Positions 36,004 through 49,100 of a stretch of 64,000 nucleotides of DNA are shown piece by piece. The stretch covers positions 446,860 to 510,859 of the forward strand of contig UESW01004416.1 of the NCBI GenBank assembly GCA_900491605.1, in the 5' to 3' direction. Position 1 is the first letter of the stretch; each line of letters opens with the position of its first letter. The notes under the pieces are model-generated. The model worked only from the letters and a program-made list of their open reading frames with translations, did not search any database and had not been told where the DNA came from. The DNA is from Calamus simplicifolius. Lineage: Eukaryota > Streptophyta > Magnoliopsida > Arecales > Arecaceae. The translations under genes and the position numbers were made by a program.

Positions 36004-36484
36004 GAGTCTATTTGGATTGGAGGGAATGGAGGGGAGGGGAAGGGAAAGGAGGTAAAAGGTCACAAGTTATCTTGTTTGAGAGGAGGGTAAAAGAAAGAGG
36101 GGAAAGAGAATGGGAGTAACCGGTTCCCCTCCTTTTCCTCCTAGCGTAAATTTGTTAACAACCAAATCGGGGGTAAGCTCGGGGAGAGGAAAAGTTTAAG
36201 TCATACTTCTGGGAAGACCAAAATACCCCTTTATTTTATATTCTTCATTCTTTCACTCCCCTGGTTTATTTTCTATTTTGAAGGGATATAATTGTCACAT
36301 AACTCTTCCCCTTCTTTTTTTCTCTCTCTATCCAAACAAGATAATTGATATTACCGTTCCTTTTCTTTTCATCCTTTCCAAATAAAAGAAGAAGAGCAAC
36401 CATTCCTTCCCCTTCCTTTTCCTTCCATCCCTTTCCTTCTTTTTACTCTCTCATTCCTTCCCCTCCAAAGATCCAAACAAAGCC
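36004..36484. mobile_element. MITE-like element B, copy 1
   Basis: Starts GAGTCTATTTGGATTGGAGGG and ends CCCTCCAAAGATCCAAACAAAGCC in antisense symmetry, so the ends are an imperfect, purine/pyrimidine-rich inverted repeat. A second copy of the family is at about 55790-56328. Confidence 0.65.
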
Positions 36485-36487
36485 TTA

Positions 36488-36558
36488 GTTATAGTTTTTA
36501 GGGATAAAGAAGGATATTCAGGGGATATCCTTTTTTATCTCCTATTTCAAACACAGCC
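36488..36558. mobile_element. Terminal fragment of MITE-like element A
   Basis: About 70 bp closely resembling the last 70 bp of element A (35930-36000), with shared GGGGATA(T)CC and TTCAAACACAG(C)CC ends. It sits directly right of element B. Confidence 0.6.
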
Positions 36559-38204
36559 TTTAGAATCGACGGCTTCAAAATGCAACATGGCTACTTGAGG
36601 GATAGCAAGCCTCAAGCCAGTGACAATTTATTTGTAATGTTTGGGGGAGAGCACAGAGCTTGCTAGTACCGAGCAAAACTTATCATATGGATTTCTTAGG
36701 GTCACGGAGTAATGAGAGCAGGTCTTGCAATGGGTCAACAAATAGTTAAAAGATGGGGCTCATGTGCAAGAGGGAATGCCACCTCATGCCTGTTCTTCAA
36801 TAGAGCAGAAGTTTTTAATGGAGGATCGAATGCACCAGATCACTCTTAGGTTAGTCCAAAGGATTGACGTGAAGACCCACTCATGTTGTCCTATTCTACA
36901 GGCGGGGAGTGCACGCTTTCCATTCTGGATAATAACCATTAGGAGCATTGAAGCTGTATGATGTTGCCTATGGCCATCCAAAATCAGGAAACAATCCACT
37001 TGCAGTTGGCATTGGCACCTGTAAATGATTATGTACAGTGTGGAATCATCCATAGTGGATGCTTAGGTGGAGATCAAAAGCATTATTGATTATATCTTAA
37101 TTTTTTTAGTGATAAAATTCAATTTTTTTGGTTTTATTACACCAAAGGCCGTCAATATTGCCAGATGGTAGAAAAATGTTATGGTGAGGCTGCTGTATAT
37201 ATAAGCATTACGAGGGAAGTGATAAGTGCTCATTCATTAATGGAATTCTTGCAAGCTCTATTCTGCATGGCCGAGTAGTGCTATGTTTTTTCATGGAACT
37301 TTTGATAGCTCTATTCTGTATCGCTGAGTCTGGTGCTGTGTTTTCTCTTGTTACTGTTTGTGTAAATTGGTGGCCTTTCTATGTGTTTACACTAACAGAA
37401 TATGGCACTAATGAATTCAGAAGTTTCCAATCAGCTGTTCCTATACAAAAGAAATCCATACTGTAGATGTCTTTCCTGCGACATTTATCCAGCATCATTT
37501 TAAGGAATCAGATACTCTGTTGCATTCTTGCCTCGAGTTATATGCAGGAAGGATCCCTTGTTCCATTTTTAGCGCTATTAATTCCGATTAAACTTGTACT
37601 AAATAATGGACCATGATCAGTTTGTTGCAGTTGGTGAAAATATTTTCATCCAGGTTTCTTAGAATTTCGGCTTGCATCTCATAAAATCAAAAGTTTCTGA
37701 TAATTTTTTTCCATTCCTGATCATGCATTTACTTATTCTTGGCTGAAACGAGCCCTGCCTCTCAAGTTCAGAAGACCAGTTTAGGTTTATTCGAGTTCTT
37801 GTGAGCTTCTCCTCTTGCCTTCATGATAAATTTGTCCTCCCATGTCAACCATACAACCCTGAATCAGCTAACTTGTACTGCGCATGCCCATCATTAATGG
37901 GTTACAAGACACATGGTTTGTTTATGCATTCTGATGAATGTATTGCCTTTAGTTGCATTCCTTGATCCAAGAGGAAAAGGTAATTCATTGCTTGCACCAG
38001 CCATCAAAATTTTCCATTTTTCTTGTTTCCCTCTCTTTAAGGGAGAGTTCGTTCGAGCAAATAAAAGAAACAAAAGCAATGTATGAATGTTATTTATAAG
38101 ACCGACATTTTAACAAACACAGAAGAAATGAAGTCAAAAATTAACAGGAAGCACATTTTACAAGAAGTAAATCAAGTAAGAACAATTGTCCTATCAATTC
38201 ATTC
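36559..38204. other. Intergenic between MITEs and INO80 3' end
   Basis: No supported gene. Short open stretches (36764-37053, 37278-37466) have no recognisable domain. The segment near 38204 is probably the INO80 3' untranslated region. Confidence 0.5.
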
Positions 38205-38462
38205 CTAATAACAAAATCTAGCCATCATCACCAGGGCTGAAGTTATATGACAATGAGTGATAGTTGAATGCAGGTTCAACGTTCTCATTGACACTCTATG
38301 TTGACCTCTTTGGTCTTTTTCGCCTCTGTTGTGTGATGTCATCTTCCTCGTATCCACTTGGGCTTGTTCATTCAACTCCACAGGCAAATCTGCATTCTTG
38401 GCAGTTTTCTGAGAATTCCATAGCTTAGCAGGTTTCTTCTTCTCTTGAGAAGCTGATTTCCT
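38205..38462 (-). CDS. INO80: INO80 exon 22 (C-terminal tail, frame-broken)
   Basis: Entered in phase 0, it reads RKSASQEKKKPAKLWNSQKT onward and stays open to a stop at 38205. The tail conserved in plant INO80 (KRPKR(S/P)TxS(V/I)NExxEP) is instead in the next frame, as GYEEDDITQQ then RRKRPKRST, a TAG, and SVNENVEPAF (about 38370-38240). One missing base, perhaps in the CCC run near 38356, plus the TAG near 38300 explain this. Confidence 0.7.
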   Translation of the reverse strand, partial: RKSASQEKKKPAKLWNSQKTAKNADLPVELNEQAQVDTRKMTSHNRGEKDQRGQHRVSMRTLNLHSTITHCHITSALVMMARFCY

Positions 38463-40683
38463 CTGAGAAAAAGTCACAATGATCATTATTGTGTGTGTGC
38501 AAGCATTTGTTTGTGCTGTATTTGCTTTAATTGTAAGAAGGTTTTGATTCTTAATCAGCAGCCCCATGAAGGATTGACAATAAGGGCATGATCATAATCT
38601 AGGTGCTAGAATCACCACCTATGAAGATGTGGTGGGCACATACATAAATGATAGAAACATCACTAAACAGTCCTTGCCAGTGTTTCATGTAATGGTGTCA
38701 GAATTCAGATCCTTCAAGAGGAATAATTACCAAACTAACCCTTGCTGATCCCAGTTGAAGACCAGGAAACATGGATGAAAAATTCAAAAGTAAATATTAA
38801 ATTAAAATACCTTATTGTTAATAGCATTCTCTGGTTCATATTTTGCATCCTGCATGTAGTCTTCCAAAAACACATACCCTTCTGCATCTCCATGTCTACC
38901 CTTTGTTACTCGTTTTCTCTTCTGCCGATCCTTGGCCTGATAAAGGAAAACTAGAATCAATCATATGCAGTTCTCAAACGCTACAATGTGCAGTAACAGA
39001 TATCTTGATGCATGGAATTTTTAATATGAAACCCAACAGAGAGGAACTATATGGGCTTCTCCCATGCTGCCAAACCCAATTCTGAGATCATTACATAAAA
39101 TGCACAGAGATCAATCTATTTCAGAAAATGATGGAAGGCCTCTGATCAAGCAAAACCATCATATAGCACTTTGCAGCAAATTGTTACTCTGATACACAAG
39201 GGTGATCAAAACCGTAACAAAAAAACAACAGATAAACAAGTACCCACCTGCAGTGGTATTTCTCCTAGTTTCTGCTCTAACTGGGCATCACCAAGAAGTA
39301 GAGAAACAACATCCTCAGGCTGGAGACTCTCGCCCTGCACATGGCCCGCTGTCATGACCAGCTGTTGTACGGTATTCTTCTGGCTTGCTCTTTGCAAAAT
39401 CTTTTCTTCAACTGTGTCCTTGCATACTAGTCTATACACAGTGACCTATAAAAAAATTGAGAATCAATCAAAATGCAGGCTCTTAGTTACACAGTTAAAA
39501 TTGTGTAAGGTTAAGAAACAAAGGTCATATATCAGAGACGAGTTTTAAAGATGTATGCACTATATGTCTGAAGAATGAGTTGCCTTTCATCTCTAAACAA
39601 ATTACTATGTGGTCAATTCAGAATGGATGCAACATAAACTTGCATACGCAACATATGCAGGTGTGGGAGATGCCTAGATATTACAACAACAGAATCTCCT
39701 ATACAAATTTATCAACTAAATGAACTCATTAAGCTTCTGATCTGTCTATCATATCGCTCCAGTTCAAAAGACAAAGGAGACAATAGACACAGCACTACAA
39801 ACATGTGAAGGCAAATCTAGACATGCTTATAATTCTGATTCTTTAGTACAGAACTTTCTTTTCTTAAAGACAGTTACGGTAGACATCTTTATGCCTGTTT
39901 GGATGCAAGTAAACTTATTCTGTGATAACTGGAGTTGCTGAATTTAAGGAACAGTCATAGGAAGATGTGGTCTTCATATAAATTAATCCAAAAGTTCTTG
40001 ACATAATAAACCTTTGGAAAAGTGATTCATGTTATGCCCAAATTTTCAGGATTCTGGAACTAATCAATTCTGCCCCTACGTAGATCTCTCCATTTTGCTG
40101 CTTTATTTCCTCAGCCTTCTGCACCCCTGCAGTTAATGTCTGACAGATGGGATGGCATGTGTTACATCCCTGTACCAAAGCTATAAGCACCTGGTATTCA
40201 CGCTCTCCTACTTTATAGTTCAATATACAAGAATCTGGCATTGCTCAAACAACCTCATTTTTGAGGGAAAAGGCTGTGGACGATGAAGATGAGTACATAA
40301 CTAACGCCATCTATAAGCCAGATTGAAAGTGAAAATTAACCACATAGAAAAAGGTCATTCTGGCCCATGACTCCAGCAAAGTGGAAATACTTCCTTTCAT
40401 ATGACAGAAAACTTGATTATCTAGTCAATTTCTACACAGTTCAAAGTCTAGAGTCATGCTGGTCCAGGATTATGGCATTCCATCAACTGCTCCATATCTT
40501 TCATTGCCCAAAGCCAAAAGACCAAAAATCACTTGTGACATGTGGAAACCATAGCTCACCACTGCTTCAATTCTTTTATCATTTGTATCAAATAAGTTTT
40601 TACTTCAACATCTTCATGCATTTACATAAAGGCTCTATACATAAGTATGATCTATACAATGTGTGAGCTCAAAATATTGACAA

Positions 40684-40721
<38 letters not shown>

Positions 40722-43700
40722 GCTTATATCTCCATAAATTCTGTAATTCCGTAATGTTTGCATGATATATTTAAATTATACGTATATTCACATATTTTAT
40801 AAGAATATCAAAGAGCTGTAGGGAAAAATCAGGGGTTCAAGGGTTGATCACACAAATTGTCATCTGAAATCCAGAAATATCTGCCCAAGGTTGTCTTGCG
40901 CTTCCCTCTAGTCATTCTAAATTAACAATAAATGTAAAGGATGGAACTCATGTTTGCTTCCATAGTAAGCATATGAGGTGATAAACATAGTTGAGTCTTC
41001 TAAGTGGAAAATAAAAGATATGGACATGCCAACTAGCCAGCGCTTAAAATGCATATATTATCAGGTGAAAAGCAATTTTATATTAACATACTTAGGGCCA
41101 GATCTGGCCCAAGCCTGAGAGCAGCCTGGCCCTAGGCTAGCCAAGGATGAGAGATGTAGGTGGCTAGACCTGACTTGAGTCTGGGTTTCCTGTCAAGCTG
41201 AGCCTTACACCACCATTCATATTTCACAGGAACTTACAAGCCCGGACCCAGATCTTTGGGCTTCAAGGTTTCAGGCCCAGGTCAGGCTAAAGGGCATGAC
41301 ATCTGAATCTGCAATTGATTATCGTGTCTGGGCCTTCACCGGTCAAGGGCCTGGCCACAGCTTTAAACATGCTGAGCATAAAAGAGAAATTGCCTCATGC
41401 ATATTATGGATGGAAGAAATTGCTGTATAACAAATCAAAATCTTTAAGATTTTGACAGATAGCCCATTTAATTAAAACGCTTGATCTCACAGTATTGATC
41501 AAAGTCTAAATTGGAGGATATGGGTTTCACTAACCTCCTTTGTCTGACCCAGCCGATGTGCCCTATCCATTGCCTGTAGATCTAATGTTGGATTCCAGTC
41601 ACTTTCATAGAAGATTACAGTGTCAGCAGCTGTCAGATTGATTCCAAGTCCTCCAGCTCTAGTGCTCAGCAAGAAAACAAAAATGTCATTCCTGAAGAAA
41701 AGAAAGAAAATCTTAAGTCAGTCTGATTCGGTGTTCAATGGCTCCATCTAGTCTCTCTGTCATCAACAACTAATACATAAACATAAATTGCTACAGTGAA
41801 AAAACAAATGCCTACCGATGTTGGAAGTCTCTAACCATGTCGCGGCGATCCATGATACTGGACATTCCATCAAGTCTAAAATATTTGTATTTTCTGTAAT
41901 TCATATAGTCCTGCAAAATGATAAGTGTTAGGGGGTAAGGGATTTTTTTTTTTTTTTTTGGAGGGGGGAGGGGGGGTGGAGAGAAAAAGACCAGAAAGAA
42001 ATGTAAATTATTATCATCAGCTTGTGATTCATTTAACTGATTAACATTTGAGATATACTTGTCATATATGTTATAGCAGAATCCCATCAAGAACTCCTAT
42101 GACCATGAAAAGCTTTGACAAACACAAAATAACATGACAATATAAGGTGAAACCTACAAGTTCACTTTAAGCTAACAAAGTTGACACAGCTATTTGTCAT
42201 GCGATTGTAGATTTACAAAATGTAAATAGTGCCATCTTACACAGCCACAAAATTTTGTTTTTGTGATTAGTAGAAAAGTGAATAACCCACTCATCAAAGA
42301 AATGTCAGAGCTTTAATTTTTTGAACACAAGCTACTATACAATATTTTGAGAAACACCACAAAGAACCTTGGTTGCCAAAATCAAAATAAGGAGTGCAGG
42401 CAAAAGAAGTGGATATTCTAGAAATACTTTTAATTAAGAAAGCACACAGAAGGCAGGTGCAGGTTCAAGATTCCAGGAACATTCAGAAGTGGTTAAATTA
42501 CACAAGGTAGTATATTCCAGCTACTAAGAAATTGACTCCCAGATATCTGGCTTAAGAAAAAGCTTGTACAGTTCTGCAGAGAAGCTGCAAATGACTCTTG
42601 ACTCAACTCAACTCAACTCATCTAATCCTTTTCTCAACTACATGGGGTTGGCTACATGAATCTGCTTCCTCCACTATGCTCTATTCAGGACTAAGTCGAC
42701 ACTCAAATTACAAATAGTTATATTTTTCTTAATTATTTCTGTCCATATTAGTTTAGGTCTACCTTTATCTATCAGTTCCATGGAGTGTTAAAAGATCACT
42801 CTTTCTAACTGAAGTATCTAAAGGTCTTCGTTGTATATGCCCAAATCATCGTAATCGATTTTCTCTCATTTTATCTTCTATTGGGGCTACTCCTATCATT
42901 TCTTATATATGTTTATTTTTAATTCTATCTTTTAAAGTTTTACCACATATCCATCTTAACATGCACATTTTTGTTACACTTAATTTATTCAAATATTGTT
43001 TCAGTATTACCCAACACTCTGTTCCCTATAGCATAGCTGGCAGCCTAATAGCGGTTTTATAAAATTTTTCTTTTAATTTTAATGGAATGCGTTGATTATA
43101 CAATACTCTCGAAGCACTCCTTCACTTAATCCATCCTGCTTTAACTCTATGACTCTCAACTGACAGTCTATAATTGTTAAATCCTTTTTAAATACCAACT
43201 CAACTCAACTCAACTCATCTAAACCTTTTTCCAACTACATGGGGTCGGCTACATGAATCTGCTTCCTCCACTTTACTCTATTTAGGACTAAGTCGACACT
43301 CAAAATTTATCACCGCACCCGGGTGCCAGTGCGGCGTCCCTTGCTCATTTTTCGAAACACTCGGAGGCAGATGTAATGCGTCTCTTAACAGGAACATCCT
43401 AGTCCTTGGCATAGTTTGATTTAGTAGATTCATGTTTTAGGGGATCTAATGAAGTTTTACATTGGCTGCCAACTACTAACACAACCCTTCTCTTTTACCT
43501 GGGCTTGGGATTAGCCTTGGTAGAGTTCCTTTTAAATACCAATACCACTATATTTTAAGTTCCTCATTTTGATTTCCATCCTCATACAAGAGAATGTTTG
43601 AGCCCTTAACAGCCAAGTTGTTGAACCACATCAGATATGCTGTCTTTTCTCATCCAGATATAGAACTTCTGTTTAAAAATCAACAAGCCCATGACACACT

Positions 43701-46134
43701 ACTTGTACAGGACAGACAATTATTTGCCATGAAGATAACAGATGCCAGAATTCTCCATACAGGAACAAGGGATGAAAAATACCTCAAGAATATCTAACAT
43801 TTTTGTCATTTGTGCAAACAAAAGCACACGATGGTTTTCAGCCCGAAGACGTTTCAACAATATATCAAGAGTCCGAAGCTTCCCAGAATCCTATGTTCCA
43901 GAGAGTTTACATTATTAGTGAATAATAAAACTCAAGTAATGCATGATGCCAGATCACTACCACAATAATGGCTGGGTATAACAATTCAGTAGAAGAATCA
44001 AAAAGGTGAGGCATGTACCAATGCGAATAGTTGAGTTCAAATATGGGTATTAATTCTTGAACATTTTGTACATATCTTGGAGTTAAAATATCATGTCAAT
44101 TTCTACCTAAAAAAAACAAAAAGCAAAAGGGTGGCTCTCACATACCGTGAGCATTTTTGCAGGATCGAAGCTTCGCATCGGTGGAGACGAACCAAATATG
44201 CTGTATGGGAGCTCAAGAAGGGCCTGAACATGTGATTGAGAGGGCATCTCTTCCATTAAATGATGAGGATCAATAGGCCTTCTGGGACCATTAAATTCAG
44301 ATGTACGAGAAAATCCAACAAGCAGTTTTTTTGCCCAAGGATGGTGCAATTCCTCAACCATTTGGTAGGCAAAGTTTCTGTCAGGGCACTGAGCATTAAT
44401 CTGTGGAGAAGAAAATAGCTGTTAATAGAAAAAAAGAGGCATACACCATATATGTAAGTATGGATCACTGGAGACAGAAGACTTTATGTTTCAAGACCAG
44501 AAGAAACAGATCAGGGTAACAAAACCAAGCTGTAGATTTGAATATAGTGACCAACATAGCAAAAAGAAAATTTATGGGATGTGGGGTGTTTAAGAAACTA
44601 AGAGAAACAAATGAAACTTACTGGTGGGGCTCTGGCTTGTGGAATGAAAGTATATGTTGCTTGCAGAAGTCTGGTATTGGATATGAACCTATCCTGATGA
44701 GAGGTGACTAATGCCTCACATGGGTCATCACCTGCACCAGTTGCAAGCCTTCTTCTGAGCATACTTGCCTCAGATTTTGTCGGCAGCAGCAACATTCGTG
44801 CAACAGCCCTAACTGTTCCTTTATCCAGGTGATTGTATTGAAGATCGTCACCTTCTGAATCCATGAATAGGTCTAACATTTCATCAATATACTGTCTATC
44901 CCACCTCTTTACAGAAAATACCAACCTTTCAACCACAGAACAATTAGCTACAAATGAAACTTCTCCAGGGGATAAATCTATCAAACGAGCAAATCCAAAT
45001 GCTCCACTACTCTCATTTGAGCATCCGTATTGTGGCACTGTAGACTGGTAAATGTTGTCTGGTGCAAAAATATTAAAAAGTCTCTTAAAAGATCCACACT
45101 GAATATGGCATCCAGAAACTGAAGGCATCTCAACATTTCGAATGATCTCTTGATGGACAAGCTTTGGCACCTGAATATAAGAAAATGGGTATGAATGAAA
45201 AAAGGAAGGAAAAATAAAACAAGCATATAGCCAGAAAGCACATAAACCAACAGACAGATGAAAGAAGGTGATTTAGAAAAGAACCTTGTATGTTATAGGA
45301 TTCCAATCTCCTGCATAGTGTATGTCTTCCAGTTCCCCAAATGGAGGAGGAAGAAGAGAATTTGGGATATCCGCAAAATAAAAATACGAACTTCCCTCGT
45401 TACGTTCAAATAACTCTGGATGGTTGCACACCTATCATTAGATGACAAAATGAACTTCCCTGTATCAACACAATTGACCACTAGAGACTAAAAAAATACC
45501 ATATAGAAAGGCTTTTCCAATTCCAATAACACTGACCACCATCCTGCCTAATTTTAATTGCACTACAAGAAATCAAAACTTAAACAGATAATGAATACAA
45601 ACTCAAGAGTTCGAAAAAGGTGCATGAAATCAAAAGATTACCTTTCGTAATTGAATGACTATGTTCATCAAATTAACTATTTTTTTGTCATTTAGATTGC
45701 CACGACTACCATCAAACAGCTCAGCAATGGATATGTTGCTCTTTATAGCACGATAAAAAGCCTGCTGGCGGGAGCTTAATTTACAGAGAATTGTGACTTC
45801 TGTCTTCCCAGCCAACTCAGTTATGACATCTCTCTTAACCCGACGCAGCAAAAAAGGCTTTAGCACTGCATGCTGTTAAAAGAAGAAGTTAGGTTGATAT
45901 CTTATCAAGCTTTAGCATTTAAAAATAAAGAGATGGATCAGAAGCTTAAACCCACCCTAACTAATGAGAATGTAACAAAACAAATGCACAAGATATTTCT
46001 CTAACTATGCCAAGAGATCTAGCAATTGTGTTAGAAATTGTTCATATTTTGATAATATAATATAACTGGATCAATCTGAATCGTGCTTAGATTCCCAATC
46101 CCTCTCAAGTAACATTATAGCTTGGTAGCTAGTG

Positions 46135-46174
<40 letters not shown>

Positions 46175-49100
46175 CATTCATTCTAAATGGTTGTTCAAAA
46201 TGACTCCCAATAAAGAAAACCAGGCACTTAAGTACAAGCACATCATGTCTCATCATATATAATTAATTTCAAATTGCCTACAATTATTAAGGTCTGGAGA
46301 ATTCCTTTTTTTCTATTAATCATGCTTACAGACTTATCTTATGATCTTAGCAAATATAGCTCACCAGTCTATTAAGCTGATGCTCATTCAGAGTGCCTCC
46401 ATGTTCTGCATGGTTCTCAATGCTGACAGAAACAACAGGATATATGAGCAAGATAAATACAAAATCAAAAAGCTCAAATAGTGAAAAGGAATATCTGGTG
46501 AAGAAATACCCTTTTGAAAACCATTCGTTGAACTGCTCGTGGCTGTCAAATAAAGTCGGCATAATGAAGTGAAGAAGTGCCCAGAGTTCAGCCATGTTAT
46601 TCTGTATAGGTGTTCCAGTCAGAAGCAAACGATTTCTACAGTTAAAGCTGAGTAATCTCTTCCATCGAATGCTACTCAAAAAAAAATAAAACAGGGGCAA
46701 ATGTGTCAGTATGAAAGTTGAAGTGAGATTGCAGGTCAAGTTGATGAGAGATGGCAAAATACCTGTTTGAACTCTTTATTGCCTGAGCTTCATCTAATAC
46801 CATATACTGCCATTTCACACGCCGTAAGTACTTCTCATCAGCCACAAGTAACTGGTAGCTAGTAATTAGTATGTGGAATCCAGCCTCCCTGGAAAATAAT
46901 AAAACAAGACTTATTGATCAGTACAATGAAAATATGAGGGAAAAATCACCTGAGAAAATATTTGAATGTGATAAAAAAAGACTCATAATTATACACAACT
47001 TACCTTCGATATAGTCTCTTAGGGTGGATATTTTTTCGAAGTACCATTCTTTCTTGGGCCCCACCCCAGTAAGGAAGTATTTTCAGATCAGGACAGAATC
47101 TATTAACTTCATCAGCCCAATTGTTCAAGACAGATGATGGTGCAACTACCAGAAAAGGACCCCATATATCTTTCTCCTGCTCAAAACAATTATCAGCAGC
47201 AATTTGAAAAGCATGTAAGAGAAACAACTTTAGACAACTAAAAAAAAACTTGATAATTTAGTATTCTAATCAAAATTTGTAAAATACTAAACCAGATATT
47301 CATCCTAGTGATAATATAGGAATGACAAACTGAAAGTGAAAGGACCTTCATAAAGCAGAAACAATTATGACTTGGCCAAGTCAAACATAGAATTTCAGTA
47401 GCTAACTTCAACGTGAATGAATATTAATCTAACAATCCCTTCTACAAACAAGAGGTGGATTGACCAACCTCAGCTAAATGAGCCAAGAATGCCATTGCTT
47501 GGATGGTCTTTCCAAGGCCCATTTCATCAGCAAGGATACCATTCAACCCCTGTAAGAAATATGGTAAAATTAAAGAATAAGTAAGCAGAGGATCCCAACA
47601 GTAGATTGCGCAAATATCTGATAAAACCAATTATCATTGAAAAGGTTTTGCATGGTGATTCCTCCAATAATTACCTGCTCATAACAATTCACTAACCACT
47701 GCAATCCCTTCAGCTGATATTCTTTAAGACTGCCTTTGAACAACTCTGGCGTCTGCACCGTCGATTTGACAGGCATTGTTGAGCTGCAAAAACAAACAAT
47801 GTGAGTTCGATCAATTTAAATATGTAATCAAGCATGACCAGTTAATTCAAATAATAAATAAGATACATTGTGGTTGCTACAAAAGCATCCATGATTCTAT
47901 TTTGTCTTTCTCGCTTTTTTCCTCTGTTTTTCTTTTCTTCAGGGACCTTTTATGTATGCTTGCTTATGTGGTATTAGTAGTGGGAATTAACTTACGGGCT
48001 CGGTAGGTCTATGTTACTCAACCCTAAGATAGATGAATCATCAACTAGAACATTAGCTTCAGCAGCTTGGCGCAGCTTCAAGCATTCATTGTCAAATGCA
48101 TTTGTTATCTTCTTTTGCTGGGAGACAGCTTGTTGAGCTGCCCTCAAAGCTTCCCTTTTTAATTCAGCTTCCTCAGTATCTCCTTCCTCTTCTGGTTTGA
48201 CATCTCCAAGGATTGATCCCTCTTCCAGAGCTTTAGATTCACCTTTGCCAGGGATAAGTTTTCAGCAGATTGTGTAGTAGACTTATTCTGCATAAAATGG
48301 CTGTACAACTCTGTTTGAGATAAGAGAAAGTTAAGCCTCTGCTGCTGTCTCTTTGCCTCACGGAGCTCTTCCTCATGCTTCAAAGCTTCAGCTGCACTCC
48401 TTTCCTCTTTCTTCCTCAGCTCTGCCTGCCAAGGGAGAGAACAGAGTGTTACTTAAGTTCTCCTCAATTAAATCTCAACAGCGAATATGAAAATATAAAC
48501 CTCCAAAATCCTAGCATGGCATATAGACCAAATTTGATGCTTCAGAATAACAGTGCAAACATAATTGTGCCAATCTTCAAGTTATTCAAGAACTACACAA
48601 CATACCTCACATTTATTCCTAATAAAGAAATATCCATGCTCTAATGAAAGCCAATTTATGATTGAACAATGTTACAGTTAGCACCAAACTGGAAACATTC
48701 CAACTAATTTGCAAGTAGACACGGTCAACCTCATTGTCATGCCACATGTCCTACTCCAGGAAGTTGTTCACATGATAGATTTTCTCATATACAAGAGCAG
48801 TCATCTGAAATCAGCATTAATATCTGCTTTTCTTTAAAAAAAATGATTTTCCAGTTTTTCCCTACATCCTAATTTCTTTTTAACATTTTACGCAAAAGAA
48901 AATCTGGCAACAATAATATTTTGGTCCTCAAAATACAATCCGTTGGGTAACAAACAACTTCTGCATAATTAGTGCTAAGCAAAATAACTTCAAAATTGTT
49001 AGTTGAAGGTACAGAGTCTAATAAGAGGGAAAAAAGAGTGTCGCACGTTGTAGAGTGGGACAAAAACTTTTCACCAAAGAAGCTAGTCATATAAAGTTAT

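Larger units (their letters stand above)
41911..43782 (-). other. INO80 intron 17 with nested RTE LINEs
   Basis: 1.87 kb. About half is two RTE LINE fragments, one inserted in the other (separate entries). A T-rich run lies at 41940-41960. Confidence 0.8.

Noticed and set aside
36764..37466. Possible gene between the MITEs and INO80
   Set aside because: Short open stretches on both strands without recognisable domain or splice structure.
46135..46173. Trinucleotide repeat as possible coding poly-Ile
   Set aside because: It lies in an INO80 intron.
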